Positions 1 to 8,160 of a DNA stretch of 9,927 nt are shown in pieces. Source of the stretch: Acidobacteriota bacterium (GTDB taxonomy: Bacteria; Acidobacteriota; UBA890; WLXD01); assembly GCA_022571615.1 (NCBI GenBank), contig JACZXM010000063.1:1-9927 (forward strand). The letters run 5' to 3'. Each line of letters begins with the position of its first letter. Position 1 is the first letter of the stretch. The position numbers and the translations under genes were made by a program. Under the pieces are notes generated by a model, which was not told the origin of the DNA, made no database searches, and worked only from the letters and a program-made list of their open reading frames with translations.

Positions 1-8
1 ACACTCCG

Positions 9-60
9 CCCGTCGGAACCACAAACCGACGCTTCCCGCTATCGACTGCTCGCCGACGGG
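9..60 (-). other. Inverted repeat downstream of the small exported protein
   Basis: CCCGTCGG (9-16) and CCGACGGG (53-60) are perfect 8-bp inverted copies that begin 20 nt after the stop codon at 80-82. The 36-nt loop is long and there is no T-run on either side, so this is at best a weak or factor-assisted transcription end for the minus-strand gene, or a chance dyad in GC-rich DNA. Confidence 0.25.
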
Positions 61-79
61 AGGACTTCGAACAGGCCCT

Positions 80-616
80 TCAGCGCTCGCCCAGGCCGAA
101 TCGAGCGAGAAGCTCGGCGGTCAGGTAGCCGTGCGGGGCACCCCGCTGCCATTCGCCCTTGTCGTCTTGCTGCTGCTGGGTACCGAAGAACTGCTTGCCG
201 CCCGTGAACTGCAGGTAACGGTCGAGGGTAGCGGCGCTTAGCCAACGGGCCTCCTCGTGCCCCTCGAACGCCGCGGCTTCGGCAAGCGTGTGAGCGAGCA
301 GGTACAGCTCGGGTGTGTAGTCGGGGTGAGCCGGGTTGCTGTGCTGAAGAAGGAACGCCGCGTGGTAGAGGTCGTCCGGGGTGGTGACCTCTCCGGCAGC
401 CAGCAGTTCCAGCATGCGCTGTCGCCGTGCGAGATCGCGCGCGCTCAGGTTCGAGCCGCTCACCGTGCCACCCAAGCGGTCGATCTGGTCCTGTTCGAAC
501 AGCGTCTTGAGCTCGTCGCTCGTGCTCGACTGCGACGGTTGCGCGCTTACCGCCCAGCCGACGAGTGCCAGCCCACAGCTCACCCCTACCATCAGTGCGA
601 TCCGTTTCAACAACAC
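80..616 (-). CDS. Small exported protein of unknown function (DUF6624-like C-terminus)
   Basis: A 178-residue protein with a predicted Sec signal peptide. From the chosen GTG start it has a Lys-Arg n-region (LLKR), a hydrophobic core of about 17 residues (IALMVGVSCGLALVGWAV) and an SAQ-type cleavage site near residue 26. The mature part is acidic and helical, with the stretch AATLDRYLQFTGGKQFFGTQ about two thirds along. That stretch recalls proteins grouped as DUF6624, a family of unknown function; this link is from memory of the motif and is tentative. There is no catalytic motif I can name. Start choice: the frame is open to 826, but GTG at 616-614 has AGGAG at 631-627, 10 nt upstream, and places the signal peptide at the very N-terminus. 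ATGs at 694, 664 and 592 lack these properties. It lies 128 nt downstream of the CGNR regulator on the same strand and may share its transcript. It probably acts outside the cytoplasm. Confidence 0.75.
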   Translation of the reverse strand: MLLKRIALMVGVSCGLALVGWAVSAQPSQSSTSDELKTLFEQDQIDRLGGTVSGSNLSARDLARRQRMLELLAAGEVTTPDDLYHAAFLLQHSNPAHPDYTPELYLLAHTLAEAAAFEGHEEARWLSAATLDRYLQFTGGKQFFGTQQQQDDKGEWQRGAPHGYLTAELLARFGLGER

Positions 617-626
617 GTCGAGATGT

Positions 627-631
627 CTCCT
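627..631 (-). promoter_or_regulatory. Ribosome binding site deciding the start of the exported protein
   Basis: Read on the minus strand, AGGAG lies 10 nt before GTG 616-614. It selects this GTG over the longer open frame that extends upstream. Confidence 0.6.
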
Positions 632-744
632 GCAGGCCCGGTTTGTGGATGAGTGAGAGTACATGCTGCGGGATGAGGGCGCCTTGAAGGTCATGTTCCA
701 CGTATCCTGGATAACGGACCGGAGTTCACCGCCACGGAGCCCCG

Positions 745-1374
745 CTAGACCCGCGTCCGCGTGACCTTCGTGCGCTGGTAGTGGCGCTGGGCCTTCGCAC
801 GGTTGCCGCAGGTGCTCATCGAGCACCAGCGGCGGGAGCGATTACGACTGGCATCATAAAAGAACCAGCTGCAGCCATCGTCGGCACAGCGTTTGAGCCG
901 TACCGGGTCGCCGTGGGTGAGCAGATCGGCGGCCGACCAGGTCACTGGCCACAGCAGCATCTCGAGGGACCTGTGCTCGGGGCGTGCCCAGTCATAGTCA
1001 CCTTTCCGCCAGCGGACGCTTAACCTCGCCGGGGCACGGGCGAGGAGATCGTTCAGCCCGTCGAGGTCAGCCTTGCGAGGGCTCTCACCGTCGGCCCAAG
1101 ACACGAACAGGCCGCGCAGGGCCCGGCGCAGTTCGCGAGCCCGCCGCAATACCTGGGTGGCCGCCTCCGGCTCGGCTCGCGCCAAGCGACGGAGGGTCTT
1201 GGCCTGGCCGCTGCGGATCAGACCGGCGGCAGCGCACCACCCAAGTAGGTCCCGGTACTCCTGCAAAACGTCGTTCGGTGTGGGAGACCCAGTCCAGTCG
1301 ACCGTGTTGGCGAAGTCGAGGCAGTCACGTCCCCCGACGAAGTCGCTTGGGTTCCACTGCTTGGCTGAAATCAT
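745..1374 (-). CDS. ABATE-domain / CGNR zinc-finger transcriptional regulator
   Basis: A 209-residue predicted cytoplasmic DNA-binding protein. The N-terminal two thirds (about residues 10-150, with FVGGRDCLDFANTVDW near the start) match the ABATE domain. The C-terminus holds the CGNR-type zinc finger: C163 and C168 as C-x4-C, then C184 and C189 as C-x4-C, with the name-giving C-G-N-R at 189-192, followed by the basic tail KAQRHYQR. This domain pair is a known family of putative stress-type regulators; the ligand is unknown. ATG at 1374-1372 is preceded by AAGG at 1388-1385. The gene is transcribed away from an ADOP permease across 219 bp containing a triple direct repeat. By inference it regulates itself and perhaps that permease. 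The exported protein follows downstream on the same strand. All four cysteines are present, so the finger looks intact. Confidence 0.9.
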   Translation of the reverse strand: MISAKQWNPSDFVGGRDCLDFANTVDWTGSPTPNDVLQEYRDLLGWCAAAGLIRSGQAKTLRRLARAEPEAATQVLRRARELRRALRGLFVSWADGESPRKADLDGLNDLLARAPARLSVRWRKGDYDWARPEHRSLEMLLWPVTWSAADLLTHGDPVRLKRCADDGCSWFFYDASRNRSRRWCSMSTCGNRAKAQRHYQRTKVTRTRV

Positions 1375-1443
1375 GACCTGACCACCTTACGGTACGCGCG
1401 CTCCTTCTCGCAAACGCGGACTTGACCGGCCGCTTGTCATTGT

Positions 1444-1499
1444 ATAACCATATAGCTAGTTAGATACCCATATAGTCGGATAACCATATAGCCAGTTAG
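1444..1499. repeat. Triple AT-rich direct repeat, candidate operator
   Basis: Two 20-bp copies differing by one base, ATAACCATATAGCTAGTTAG (1444-1463) and ATAACCATATAGCCAGTTAG (1480-1499), flank a 16-bp degenerate copy, ATACCCATATAGTCGG (1464-1479). The shared core is ATAnCCATATAG, at start-to-start steps of 20 and 16 bp. The block is strikingly AT-rich against its GC-rich surroundings. It lies 69 bp upstream of the CGNR gene and 94 bp upstream of the ATG chosen for the divergent ADOP permease. Such tandem sites are typical of regulator binding. The cognate protein is not shown by the sequence; the adjacent CGNR regulator is the obvious candidate. Promoter hexamers here are ambiguous: TTGACC (1422-1427) and TATAAC (1443-1448) on the plus strand have only a 15-bp spacer. 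Confidence 0.6.
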
Positions 1500-1593
1500 T
1501 GATTCGACGGTAGCGCTGTAGGTTGGCTTTTGCGGACACGTACGAGGCCACTGTGACGTGGCGCCGTTTCGATCCCCACACAGGACTGTCGAC

Positions 1594-4041
1594 ATGCTTG
1601 ACGGAATCTGGTCCGACCTCCGGTTTGCGGTGCGCGGCTTCGCTCAGCGACCTGGCTTTACGATTTCAGCAATCCTCATCCTCGCAGCGGGGATCGGCGT
1701 GAACACCGCCCTCATCAGCGTGGTCGACGCGCTCGTGCTTGGCGCGCTGCCCTATCCGGACGCCGACCGGATTGTTGTGGTCTTCTCTAACAACCGCGAC
1801 GAGGGCATGGAGCGGATGGTCACCTCGCTGCCGATTGCTCGAGACTGGCAGCAGGAGAGCACAACGCTCGAGTACGTAAGTGTCGTTTGGGCCCCGGCCA
1901 CGATGACCCTGCTGGGCAACGAAGCGCCGCTCAGGCTGAACACAAGCGTCGTTTCACCGGCCTACTTCGCGCTCAGCGGTGCCACCGCGCAGCTCGGGAG
2001 GGTCTTCGGTGACGAGGACGACAAAGCGCAGGGCGAACACGCGGTTGTCATCCTCAGCGACGCATTGTGGCGGGATCGGTTCGCCGCCGACCCAGATATC
2101 GTCGGCACGGCAGTCTCGCTAAACGCTACGCCATACACGGTCGTTGGAGTGTTGGAGCCAGGGCTGGCCGACTTCCCCGATCCCACGCAGAACATCGATA
2201 TCTGGGTTCCGGCGATGATGGGGGCAGCCATTCTCGGTGCTGACGTGGCCGAGACGCGCACCACCAGGATCTTCATGGCGCTTGCTCGGCTTCGTGACGG
2301 AACGAGCATGGCTCAGGCCCAAAGCGAGATGGACGCGATCGCCGAGGGTCTCGCCTTGATCCACCCGCTGAGCGACGACGGCTGGGGAGTAGAACTCGTG
2401 CCGATCCGGGAGCTCGTGTTGGGGCACTTCGAGACGCCGCTGCTGACCCTCCTGGGGGGCGCGGCGCTGTTGCTGGCGATTGGCTGTGCGAACGTGGCCA
2501 GCCTGCTGTTGGTTCGCGTCAGCGGGCGACGCCGCGAACTTTCGTTGCGACTGGCCCTGGGCGCCTCGCGCGCTCGCGTTGCCCGGTTGCTTGTTCTCGA
2601 GTCGCTGGTTCTGGTGGCGGCAGGCGGCTTCGTCGGCGTTCAGGCTGCCGCTCTCGGTACCGCGACGCTCATGCGCCTGAGCCCGATGGAACTGCCGGGA
2701 TTCGCCGTACTACGGCTCGATGGCGGCGCGCTCATTGCCTCGCTTGGGATTACGCTTCTGGTCGGGTGCGCTGCCGCGGCCGGGCCGTTGCTGTCGACTC
2801 GGAGTGGGAGATTGATCGATTCGCTCGGTGCTGCGGGTAAGGGCTTGAGAGTGGGGGGCGCCGGCCGCATCGGTCGGCGGCTCGTCGTTGCAGAGGTCGC
2901 GGTCGCGGTGACGTTGCTGGTCGGCGCCGGCCTTACTGTCCGCAGCCTCGATCGACTGCAGCGGGCCGACATCGGCTACGAACCCGGTGACCTCCTGGCG
3001 CTGCAACTCGAGGCGTCCGCGGCGACTCTCGACGCAGATGATCTCCGTGTGCTGGCCCGCGAACTGACCTACGAAACGGCCGCTCTGGCAGCCGTGGACC
3101 AGGCGTACATCTGGTCGCCGATGGTCCCGGGCCAAGCGGCCTGGTATACGGCCGTCCGGCCGCAGGATAGTCCGAACCTGCGCGATGACGAGTTGCCGCT
3201 CGTGCGATACCACTATGTGGGTCCGGGGGCGCTGGAGGGTCTCGGGCTGCGCTTCCTCGCAGGTCGCGGTATTTCCGATCAAGACCGCGAAGGCAACGCC
3301 GGGGCGGTGGTGCTGAGCGAATCGCTCGCCGAGGTGATGTGGCCCGGCCAGAACCCGATCGGCAAGATCCTGCGGCGCTGGAACCGTGATCAGTGGCTCA
3401 CGGTCGTGGGCCTGGTGCAGGATGCCAAGCTGGGCGGGCGGCAGGGTTTCGATACCGCCGTCAACCGCGACGTCTATTTCAGTTTCATGCAGGAACCGCA
3501 GCGCGAGCTCGTGCTTCTCTCGAAGCTTGACAGCGATGCGCCGGCTGTCGTCGACGACGTTCGACAGACGGTTCAAGGTATCTCTCCCGACTTCCCGGTA
3601 TTCGATCTGGAGACATTGGAATCGCGCATGGCCACGCAGGAGGCAATCCCGCGCTTCACCACGGTGCTATCGGTCGCCTACGGGCTCGTTGCACTGCTCT
3701 TGGCAACGATTGGCCTGTACGGGGTCCTCGCCTATAGCGTCGCCGAGCGTACCCGTGAGATCGGGCTGCGCATGGCCCTCGGCGCCCGGTCGACGGCCGT
3801 GCTCGGGCAGGTGCTCAAGAGCGGCCTCGTGTTGACCTCGGTCGGACTGGTGGTCGGGCTCGCGTCATCGCTTGCGCTGACGCGCCTCATCGGTTCGCTA
3901 CTGTACGAGACCAGTCCGACTGACCCCGTCACCGTCGCGGGGATCTCCCTGCTGCTGTTGGCGGTTGCCGCAGTCGCGTGCGCCATTCCGGCACGCCGCG
4001 CTGCGCGGCTGGATCCTATGGCTGCCCTGCGAAGACCGTGA
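1594..4041 (+). CDS. ADOP-type ABC transporter permease (duplicated MacB/FtsX permease) 1
   Basis: An 815-residue inner-membrane protein made of two fused MacB/FtsX-like permease halves. Residues about 20-48 form the first membrane helix (the signature RPGFTISAILILAAGIGVNT), followed by a periplasmic MacB-type core domain. The first FtsX domain spans about 280-405 with three helices; in it RRRELSLRLALGASR marks the cytoplasmic coupling segment. A new helix at about 428-452 opens the second half, with a second periplasmic domain. The second FtsX domain covers about 688-815 and contains TREIGLRMALGAR and the ending ARLDPMAALRRP. Both halves look intact. This family usually has no dedicated ATPase gene beside it, and none is seen here; its substrate is unknown. 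Start: ATG 1594 has AGGA at 1582-1585, 8 nt upstream, and begins the usual LDGIWSDLRFAVRGF segment. A GTG at 1558 would add 12 residues. It lacks the N-terminal prefix carried by the second ADOP and has no PadR partner; a CGNR regulator is divergent instead. Confidence 0.93.
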   Translation: MLDGIWSDLRFAVRGFAQRPGFTISAILILAAGIGVNTALISVVDALVLGALPYPDADRIVVVFSNNRDEGMERMVTSLPIARDWQQESTTLEYVSVVWAPATMTLLGNEAPLRLNTSVVSPAYFALSGATAQLGRVFGDEDDKAQGEHAVVILSDALWRDRFAADPDIVGTAVSLNATPYTVVGVLEPGLADFPDPTQNIDIWVPAMMGAAILGADVAETRTTRIFMALARLRDGTSMAQAQSEMDAIAEGLALIHPLSDDGWGVELVPIRELVLGHFETPLLTLLGGAALLLAIGCANVASLLLVRVSGRRRELSLRLALGASRARVARLLVLESLVLVAAGGFVGVQAAALGTATLMRLSPMELPGFAVLRLDGGALIASLGITLLVGCAAAAGPLLSTRSGRLIDSLGAAGKGLRVGGAGRIGRRLVVAEVAVAVTLLVGAGLTVRSLDRLQRADIGYEPGDLLALQLEASAATLDADDLRVLARELTYETAALAAVDQAYIWSPMVPGQAAWYTAVRPQDSPNLRDDELPLVRYHYVGPGALEGLGLRFLAGRGISDQDREGNAGAVVLSESLAEVMWPGQNPIGKILRRWNRDQWLTVVGLVQDAKLGGRQGFDTAVNRDVYFSFMQEPQRELVLLSKLDSDAPAVVDDVRQTVQGISPDFPVFDLETLESRMATQEAIPRFTTVLSVAYGLVALLLATIGLYGVLAYSVAERTREIGLRMALGARSTAVLGQVLKSGLVLTSVGLVVGLASSLALTRLIGSLLYETSPTDPVTVAGISLLLLAVAAVACAIPARRAARLDPMAALRRP

Positions 4042-4159
4042 CGCCCTGACGGTTCATGCGGCTGAGCCCTAGCTTCGTGCGCCGCTCCAGCCCAGTCGAT
4101 CGCTCGCAGCAACTCCAGGCCCGCGCCGTTGGCCCGCGCGAGCCGCGGTAGGCGGCGGG
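4042..4159. other. Intergenic gap between convergent ADOP genes
   Basis: 118 bp separate the TGA of the plus-strand permease from the TAG of the minus-strand permease. It contains a GC-rich dyad, GCCCGC at 4132-4137 paired with GCGGGC at 4155-4160 (touching the stop codon), which could form a hairpin. There is no T-run, so a standard intrinsic terminator is not supported. No gene is visible here. Confidence 0.4.
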
Positions 4160-6820
4160 CTACTCGGCGCGCAGTGCCTCCAGCGGGTCGATGCGGGTCG
4201 CTTGCCGGGCTGGAACCCAGCAGGCGGCAGCGGCCGCGGCGACAAGCATCCCCGTGGCCAGAACGTGGGTGAGCGCATCGAGCGGACCGACACCGTACAG
4301 GAGTCCAGCCGCGAGGCGGCTCAGGGCCAAGCCTCCCGCCACGCCGATCAAGCTGGCGATCCCTACCAGGCGGCCGCCCTCTAGCAGCACCTGGCGGCGC
4401 ACCGCCGCCGGAGCCTGGCCGAGCGCAATCCGGATACCGATCTCGCGTGTGCGCTGCGCGACGGCGTACGAGAGCACGCCGTAGATGCCGATCGAGGCCA
4501 GCAGCAGCGCGACCAGACCGAATACGCTCATCAGTGCCAGGCTCAGCCTGGAGGCTCCGAGTGCGCGGTCGAAGAGCTCGCGCAGCGTCTGAATGTCCTC
4601 GACCGGTGCGCCAGGCGCCAAACGTGCAAGCTCGGCTCTTACCGGCGCCACGAGCGCGGCCGGATCGGCGGAAGTTCGCACCACCAGGTTGAAGCGTCGC
4701 AGGCCGGCGCGCGGCCAGTAGATCTGGTTCTTGAGTGGCCGGCTCAGGTCGTGCACGCGCATGTGCGACACGACGCCGATTACCTGCGCATAGCGCTCGG
4801 GCTCGGGCGTAGCATTGTCGCGGGTTTGCAGCGTGCGGCCGACGGCATCTGTGCCCGGAAACGCAAGCTCGGCGAGGAATTCGTCGATCACGATGACGTT
4901 GCCGGCTTCGGCGTCGGCGCGGGTGAACGACCGGCCGGCCACTAGCCGCGCTCCCATCACGTCAAAGAACCCGGGCCGCACCAGCCTGCGATCGGCCGAG
5001 GCGCTTTCCCAGTTGGTCGCAGTCTGTTCATCGTAAGCGATCGGCTGCATCGCGCCGCCACCGGTGAGCGGCAGCTGGGAAACGAAGGTGACTCCCTGCA
5101 CCGCCGGCAATGCTGCGACCTTCTCGAACAGTTCGTCCGCCATCGCCGCCCACGTCGCAGCGTCAGGAAAGGACTCGGCGGGCAGCGAGACACGTAGGGT
5201 GAGCGCGCCTTCGGTGGCGTAACCAGGTTGCACCGCCGTCAACGCGGCGAAGCTTCGCACCATGAGGCCGGCTCCGATCAGCAGGGTCAGACTCGCCGCG
5301 ATCTCGCAGATGATCAGAGCGTTGCGCGAGCGCTGGGCGCCGCGCCCATCGGTGGTGCGACTCTCGCCTCCGAGGGATTCGGCAGGGTCGTTCCGTGCGA
5401 TGAGCAATGCGGGGATGAGACCGAACAACGCCGCGGCCGTGACGGTAATCGCCGCGGTGAACAGAAGCACCGTGCCATCGAGGGAGACCGACTCCAAGCG
5501 CGGGACGCTGCCCGGCGCCAGGGCCTTCATTAGGCCGATACTCACGCGCGCGATGCCGCCCCCAACTACGGCGCCAGCAACGCACAGAACCGCGCTTTCG
5601 GCGAGCGCGAGTCGAATCAGGGCGCCGCGAGATGCCCCGAGCGCCGCGCGTAGCGAGAACTCATGGGCGCGCGCACGGCCGCGCATGATGACCAGGTTCG
5701 CGACGTTGGCGCAGGCGATCAGGAGCACGAATCCTGCCGCGGCAAACAGCAACACCAGCGCCCCTTGCGCCGACTTCACGACGTCCTCAAGCAGCGGAAC
5801 GACACGGGCACGGAGCTTGGTGGCAGCGTGCACCGGAAACTCGCGCCGAAGCTGTTCCGCGATTCCTTCGATCTCCTGTTGTGCCTGGCCGAACGTGGCT
5901 TCGGGGCGCAGGCGCGCAAAGGCCGAATACAGCGTCACGTTCCGCGGTCGGGAGGTCGCGGGGTCCCATCGCATCGATACCCATAGATCCGGATCGCGCA
6001 GGAACGACTCGACGGGCAGCTGGAGCCGGAAGGCATCTGGCAGCACGCCGATGACCTCCATGCGCTGACCGTTCAGATCGATCGTATTTCCCAGGACGCC
6101 CTCATCCGCGCCGTATCGACGCGTCCAGAGCCGGTGGCTGAGCAGGACCAGCGGAGCGGCTCCGGGCACGTCCTCTTCGGGCGTGAAGATGCGACCGTGG
6201 CTGGCTGCCGCGCCGAAGAACTCAAAGAACCCGGCTTCCACCAGGGCCACGTCCACAAGCTCCGGGGTGTCCGGAGCGGCCAGGATCCATTCGTAGTCGC
6301 GAGCCATCGTGAAGGCTTCGATCACGCTGGCGCGGTCGCTGTACTCGCGGACGTCGAGTGGGCTCACCAACGGCATGTTCTGGGCACCGTCGCCAAATTC
6401 GTGCCAGAGAATGCCGATCCGATCGGCATCCCGATAGGGGAGCGGCCGCAGCAGGACGCCGTTCACGACCGAAAAGATCGCCGTGCTGGCCCCGATACCG
6501 AGCGCCAGGGTAAGAACCACGATGAAGGTGAAGCCCGGACGTTGCCGCAAGGCGCGGCCAGCAAATAGCAGATCCTGCAGCAACAGATCGGTCATCGAGC
6601 GCCCCTCTCGCCGGTGTCGGCGTGATTCCGTGATTCGAAGCACAGCGGCCACCCACAGCACGTCGACGCTGGCGCGCATCCACATTGCGCACCGCCACCA
6701 CGATGACCGCGTCTCGGCGTAGCCGGACAAAAGATCGAGCATTTCCTCCCTGTGCCGGGCGCGAAATCTGGCCGGCAACGCGAGCAGGAGGAACTCAAAA
6801 GCGCCGGGGAGCGTGGTCAC
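4160..6820 (-). CDS. ADOP-type ABC transporter permease 2, with N-terminal prefix
   Basis: An 886-residue inner-membrane protein of the same duplicated permease class. Residues 1-75 form the prefix often found in ADOPs encoded after PadR ([21 protein letters not shown], then a short hydrophobic stretch DVLWVAAVL). The permease proper starts near residue 76. The first helix spans about 96-120 ([20 protein letters not shown]), then a MacB-like periplasmic domain, a first FtsX domain at about 350-490 ([12 protein letters not shown]), a second helix and periplasmic domain, and a second FtsX domain at about 755-886 ([12 protein letters not shown], ending [13 protein letters not shown]). Start: GTG 6820-6818 overlaps the padR stop (GTGA), with GGAG at 6833-6830, 9 nt upstream. 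An internal ATG at residue 76 would drop the prefix. Coupling to padR implies that the repressor and permease are made together. No ATPase gene is present. Its C-terminus aligns clearly with that of the neighbouring convergent permease, but the two are well diverged, so this is not a recent duplication. Confidence 0.93.
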   Translation of the reverse strand: MTTLPGAFEFLLLALPARFRARHREEMLDLLSGYAETRSSWWRCAMWMRASVDVLWVAAVLRITESRRHRREGRSMTDLLLQDLLFAGRALRQRPGFTFIVVLTLALGIGASTAIFSVVNGVLLRPLPYRDADRIGILWHEFGDGAQNMPLVSPLDVREYSDRASVIEAFTMARDYEWILAAPDTPELVDVALVEAGFFEFFGAAASHGRIFTPEEDVPGAAPLVLLSHRLWTRRYGADEGVLGNTIDLNGQRMEVIGVLPDAFRLQLPVESFLRDPDLWVSMRWDPATSRPRNVTLYSAFARLRPEATFGQAQQEIEGIAEQLRREFPVHAATKLRARVVPLLEDVVKSAQGALVLLFAAAGFVLLIACANVANLVIMRGRARAHEFSLRAALGASRGALIRLALAESAVLCVAGAVVGGGIARVSIGLMKALAPGSVPRLESVSLDGTVLLFTAAITVTAAALFGLIPALLIARNDPAESLGGESRTTDGRGAQRSRNALIICEIAASLTLLIGAGLMVRSFAALTAVQPGYATEGALTLRVSLPAESFPDAATWAAMADELFEKVAALPAVQGVTFVSQLPLTGGGAMQPIAYDEQTATNWESASADRRLVRPGFFDVMGARLVAGRSFTRADAEAGNVIVIDEFLAELAFPGTDAVGRTLQTRDNATPEPERYAQVIGVVSHMRVHDLSRPLKNQIYWPRAGLRRFNLVVRTSADPAALVAPVRAELARLAPGAPVEDIQTLRELFDRALGASRLSLALMSVFGLVALLLASIGIYGVLSYAVAQRTREIGIRIALGQAPAAVRRQVLLEGGRLVGIASLIGVAGGLALSRLAAGLLYGVGPLDALTHVLATGMLVAAAAAACWVPARQATRIDPLEALRAE

Positions 6821-7164
6821 TTGCCGTTGCTCCCCAGCCGTCTCCGGGCGGTGCCGGCCAGCGCTGCCATGCGCTCCGCGCTGGCGGCCAGTTCGGCCCG
6901 ACCCTGGGCGGTCGCCTGGTAGTAACGTCGTCGTCCGCTCTCGCCTTCCGGGCGGGCATCGCCGACGAGCTCGATGATCAGTCCCGCAGCGACCAGGTCG
7001 TCAAGGGTTCGGTACAGCGTCGCTGGCCAGAGCCGCAGAGCACCACCCGTCTGATCGAGTACATCGCGGGCGATCGCCGAGCCATGCGCGTCACGCCCAG
7101 CCAATGCCACCAGTACGTGAAACCAGTTGGATCGCATCACCGAACGGGAATCTTGTTTGCCCAT
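6817..7164 (-). CDS. PadR-family transcriptional repressor
   Basis: A 115-residue protein with a PadR winged helix-turn-helix. Residues about 10-35 ([20 protein letters not shown]) give helix 1 and the turn, residues 45-62 ([19 protein letters not shown]) the recognition helix with the family's P-x-T-L-Y signature, and residues 63-85 the beta wing ([13 protein letters not shown]). The tail is a short amphipathic helix typical of the small PadR subfamily for dimer contacts. The family represses genes beside it, often transport genes, and is usually autoregulated. The stop overlaps the GTG of the ADOP permease, so the two form one translational unit. ATG 7164-7162 has no Shine-Dalgarno sequence but follows a perfect TATAAT by 6 nt, suggesting a leaderless mRNA. 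A block of 15-bp repeats covers this start region and is the likely site of autoregulation. Confidence 0.93.
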   Translation of the reverse strand: MGKQDSRSVMRSNWFHVLVALAGRDAHGSAIARDVLDQTGGALRLWPATLYRTLDDLVAAGLIIELVGDARPEGESGRRRYYQATAQGRAELAASAERMAALAGTARRRLGSNGK

Positions 7165-7170
7165 TTCGCT

Positions 7171-7211
7171 ATTATATCAGCTATGATTATAACGAGTGTG
7201 ATTATAACGAG
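7171..7211 (-). promoter_or_regulatory. padR promoter/operator: three TATAAT hexamers at 15-bp steps
   Basis: On the minus strand TATAAT occurs perfectly three times, at 7206-7201, 7191-7186 and 7176-7171, exactly 15 bp apart. The two distal copies lie in identical 13-bp units (plus-strand TGATTATAACGAG at 7184-7196 and 7199-7211); the proximal unit is degenerate. No good -35 hexamer is visible upstream of any copy. The proximal TATAAT ends 6 nt before the padR ATG, so its transcript would start at or near the A of ATG. The distal copy includes the stop codon of the upstream hydrolase (7204-7202). This is read as promoter plus PadR binding array; binding is inferred from position. Confidence 0.55.
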
Positions 7212-8035
7212 CCTGCACGAGGGCGGCTCGGGGCCGAACCGTTTGTCCCAATGAAGCGCGCGATGGCCTCGTAGTAATAGTCGGGGTTCGAAGCAGCCGG
7301 AAAATGACCGCTGTGGGGGACGCTGACCACGGGGATGCCGGCCGACTCCAGCCCGGGCAGGTACGAGAGATTCGCATTGGCACTGCCGTGGATGAACATG
7401 CGCGGCATAGGCAAGGCGGCGAATTCGTCCAACAACGCGAAGTTGTCCGAGTAGTCGACGATCGACCGGCAGTAGTCGAAGTAGGCACGATCGACGATGT
7501 TGTCGCGCATCGACGCTACGAAGGCATCCAACACCGCTCCGCCGGCGCTACCGAGCCGATCGCGGACGCGCTCGAAGAACCGATCCTCGTCGCCCAGGAA
7601 GCGGTGGCGGAACACGTCGCGGCTCTGGATCTCGCAATCCTCTGGGGCGAGGTTTCCCTCGACGTTGATGAAGCGCGCAACGAGCTCCGGATATCGGCGG
7701 CTTACCTGGAGCCCGGTGAGGCCACCGAGGCTCTGCCCGATGAGCGTCACCTCTCCCAGGTCGAGCCGTCGCGCCACCGCGTGGGTCAGCGTGGCGAGAT
7801 CGTCGATGCCCAGCGGGATCTCGGGGTGATAGATGCTGCTGCGACCACAGCCTGGGAAATCAAAGCTCACCAGGGTGCGATCGGCAAGCTGCGGGACCCT
7901 GGCGGCCGACAGGAAATCTTCCTTGGTCGAACCCAACCCATGCAGGTACAGTAACGGCTTGCGCGCTCCGGGCCGCACGAACGTGGCGATCTCGTAGGAA
8001 CGGCCGCGGTGCTCGATCGTGATCGTTTCGCTCAC
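7202..8035 (-). CDS. Alpha/beta-fold hydrolase
   Basis: A 277-residue predicted cytoplasmic hydrolase. Visible in order: the oxyanion strand LLYLHGLGSTKEDFL (about 28-42), the segment FDFPGCGRSS (58-67), the nucleophile elbow G-Q-S-L-G-G with Ser102, a cap region containing VEGNLAPEDC (125-134), and the catalytic His in PHSGHFP (His244). Where the classical family has its acidic residue after the penultimate strand, this protein reads HGSANANLS, with no Asp; Glu126 in VEGN might serve instead. The substrate cannot be told from sequence; an ester, lactone or C-C bond hydrolase are all possible. Start: GTG 8035-8033 has GGAG at 8046-8043, 7 nt upstream, and gives the family-like N-terminus SETITIEHRGRSYEI. 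The frame is also open to ATG 8116 (AGGAG 8 nt upstream) and ATG 8164, but that extension is Arg-rich and looks out of frame. It follows two RraA-like genes on the same strand and probably acts in their pathway. Confidence 0.88.
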   Translation of the reverse strand: MSETITIEHRGRSYEIATFVRPGARKPLLYLHGLGSTKEDFLSAARVPQLADRTLVSFDFPGCGRSSIYHPEIPLGIDDLATLTHAVARRLDLGEVTLIGQSLGGLTGLQVSRRYPELVARFINVEGNLAPEDCEIQSRDVFRHRFLGDEDRFFERVRDRLGSAGGAVLDAFVASMRDNIVDRAYFDYCRSIVDYSDNFALLDEFAALPMPRMFIHGSANANLSYLPGLESAGIPVVSVPHSGHFPAASNPDYYYEAIARFIGTNGSAPSRPRAGSL

Positions 8036-8121
8036 GGGCCCTCTCCGCACACGTTGGTGCCCTTGGCCTCGAACGTCAGGTTGACGCTCCGACCGGAGTT
8101 CCGCGTCTGTCGACATCTTTG
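8032..8121 (-). other. Possible frameshifted short reading frame before the hydrolase
   Basis: In the frame one base off from the hydrolase, codons 8121-8035 run open to a TGA at 8034-8032, which overlaps the hydrolase GTG as GTGA. From about 8100 onward third codon positions are almost all G or C, and the peptide (NSGRSVNLTFEAKGTNVCGE) looks ordinary. In the hydrolase frame the same bases read as an Arg-rich string. There is no start codon in this frame upstream: the nearest, ATG 8116 with AGGAG at 8129-8125, is in the other frame. A one-base change between 8116 and about 8095 would make a small gene of roughly 28 residues. It may be a remnant, a sequencing error or chance. I do not recognise the peptide. 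Confidence 0.3.
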
Positions 8122-8160
8122 CTACTCCTGTTTGCTTGTGTGCTTTCGCGTAGCTGTTGG

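Noticed and set aside
80..826. A longer 248-residue version of the exported protein from ATG 826
   Set aside because: It would overlap the 3' end of the CGNR gene by 82 nt and bury the signal peptide about 75 residues from the N-terminus; GTG 616 has a good ribosome site.
1558..1593. GTG start at 1558 for the first ADOP
   Set aside because: It has a possible GAGG 10 nt upstream, but the added 12 residues are not family-like, while ATG 1594 has AGGA at 8 nt and begins the conserved N-terminus.
2710..3576. A 288-residue minus-strand frame inside the first ADOP gene
   Set aside because: It is a shadow frame of a clear permease gene: Arg/Pro/Gln-rich composition and no recognisable domain.
4132..4160. 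Intrinsic terminator between the convergent permeases
   Set aside because: The GC-rich dyad touches a stop codon, has a 17-nt loop with competing pairings, and lacks a T-run in either direction.
5262..6068. A 268-residue plus-strand frame inside the second ADOP gene
   Set aside because: Ser/Arg/Ala-rich shadow of the coding strand, with no family features and antisense to conserved FtsX and MacB domains.
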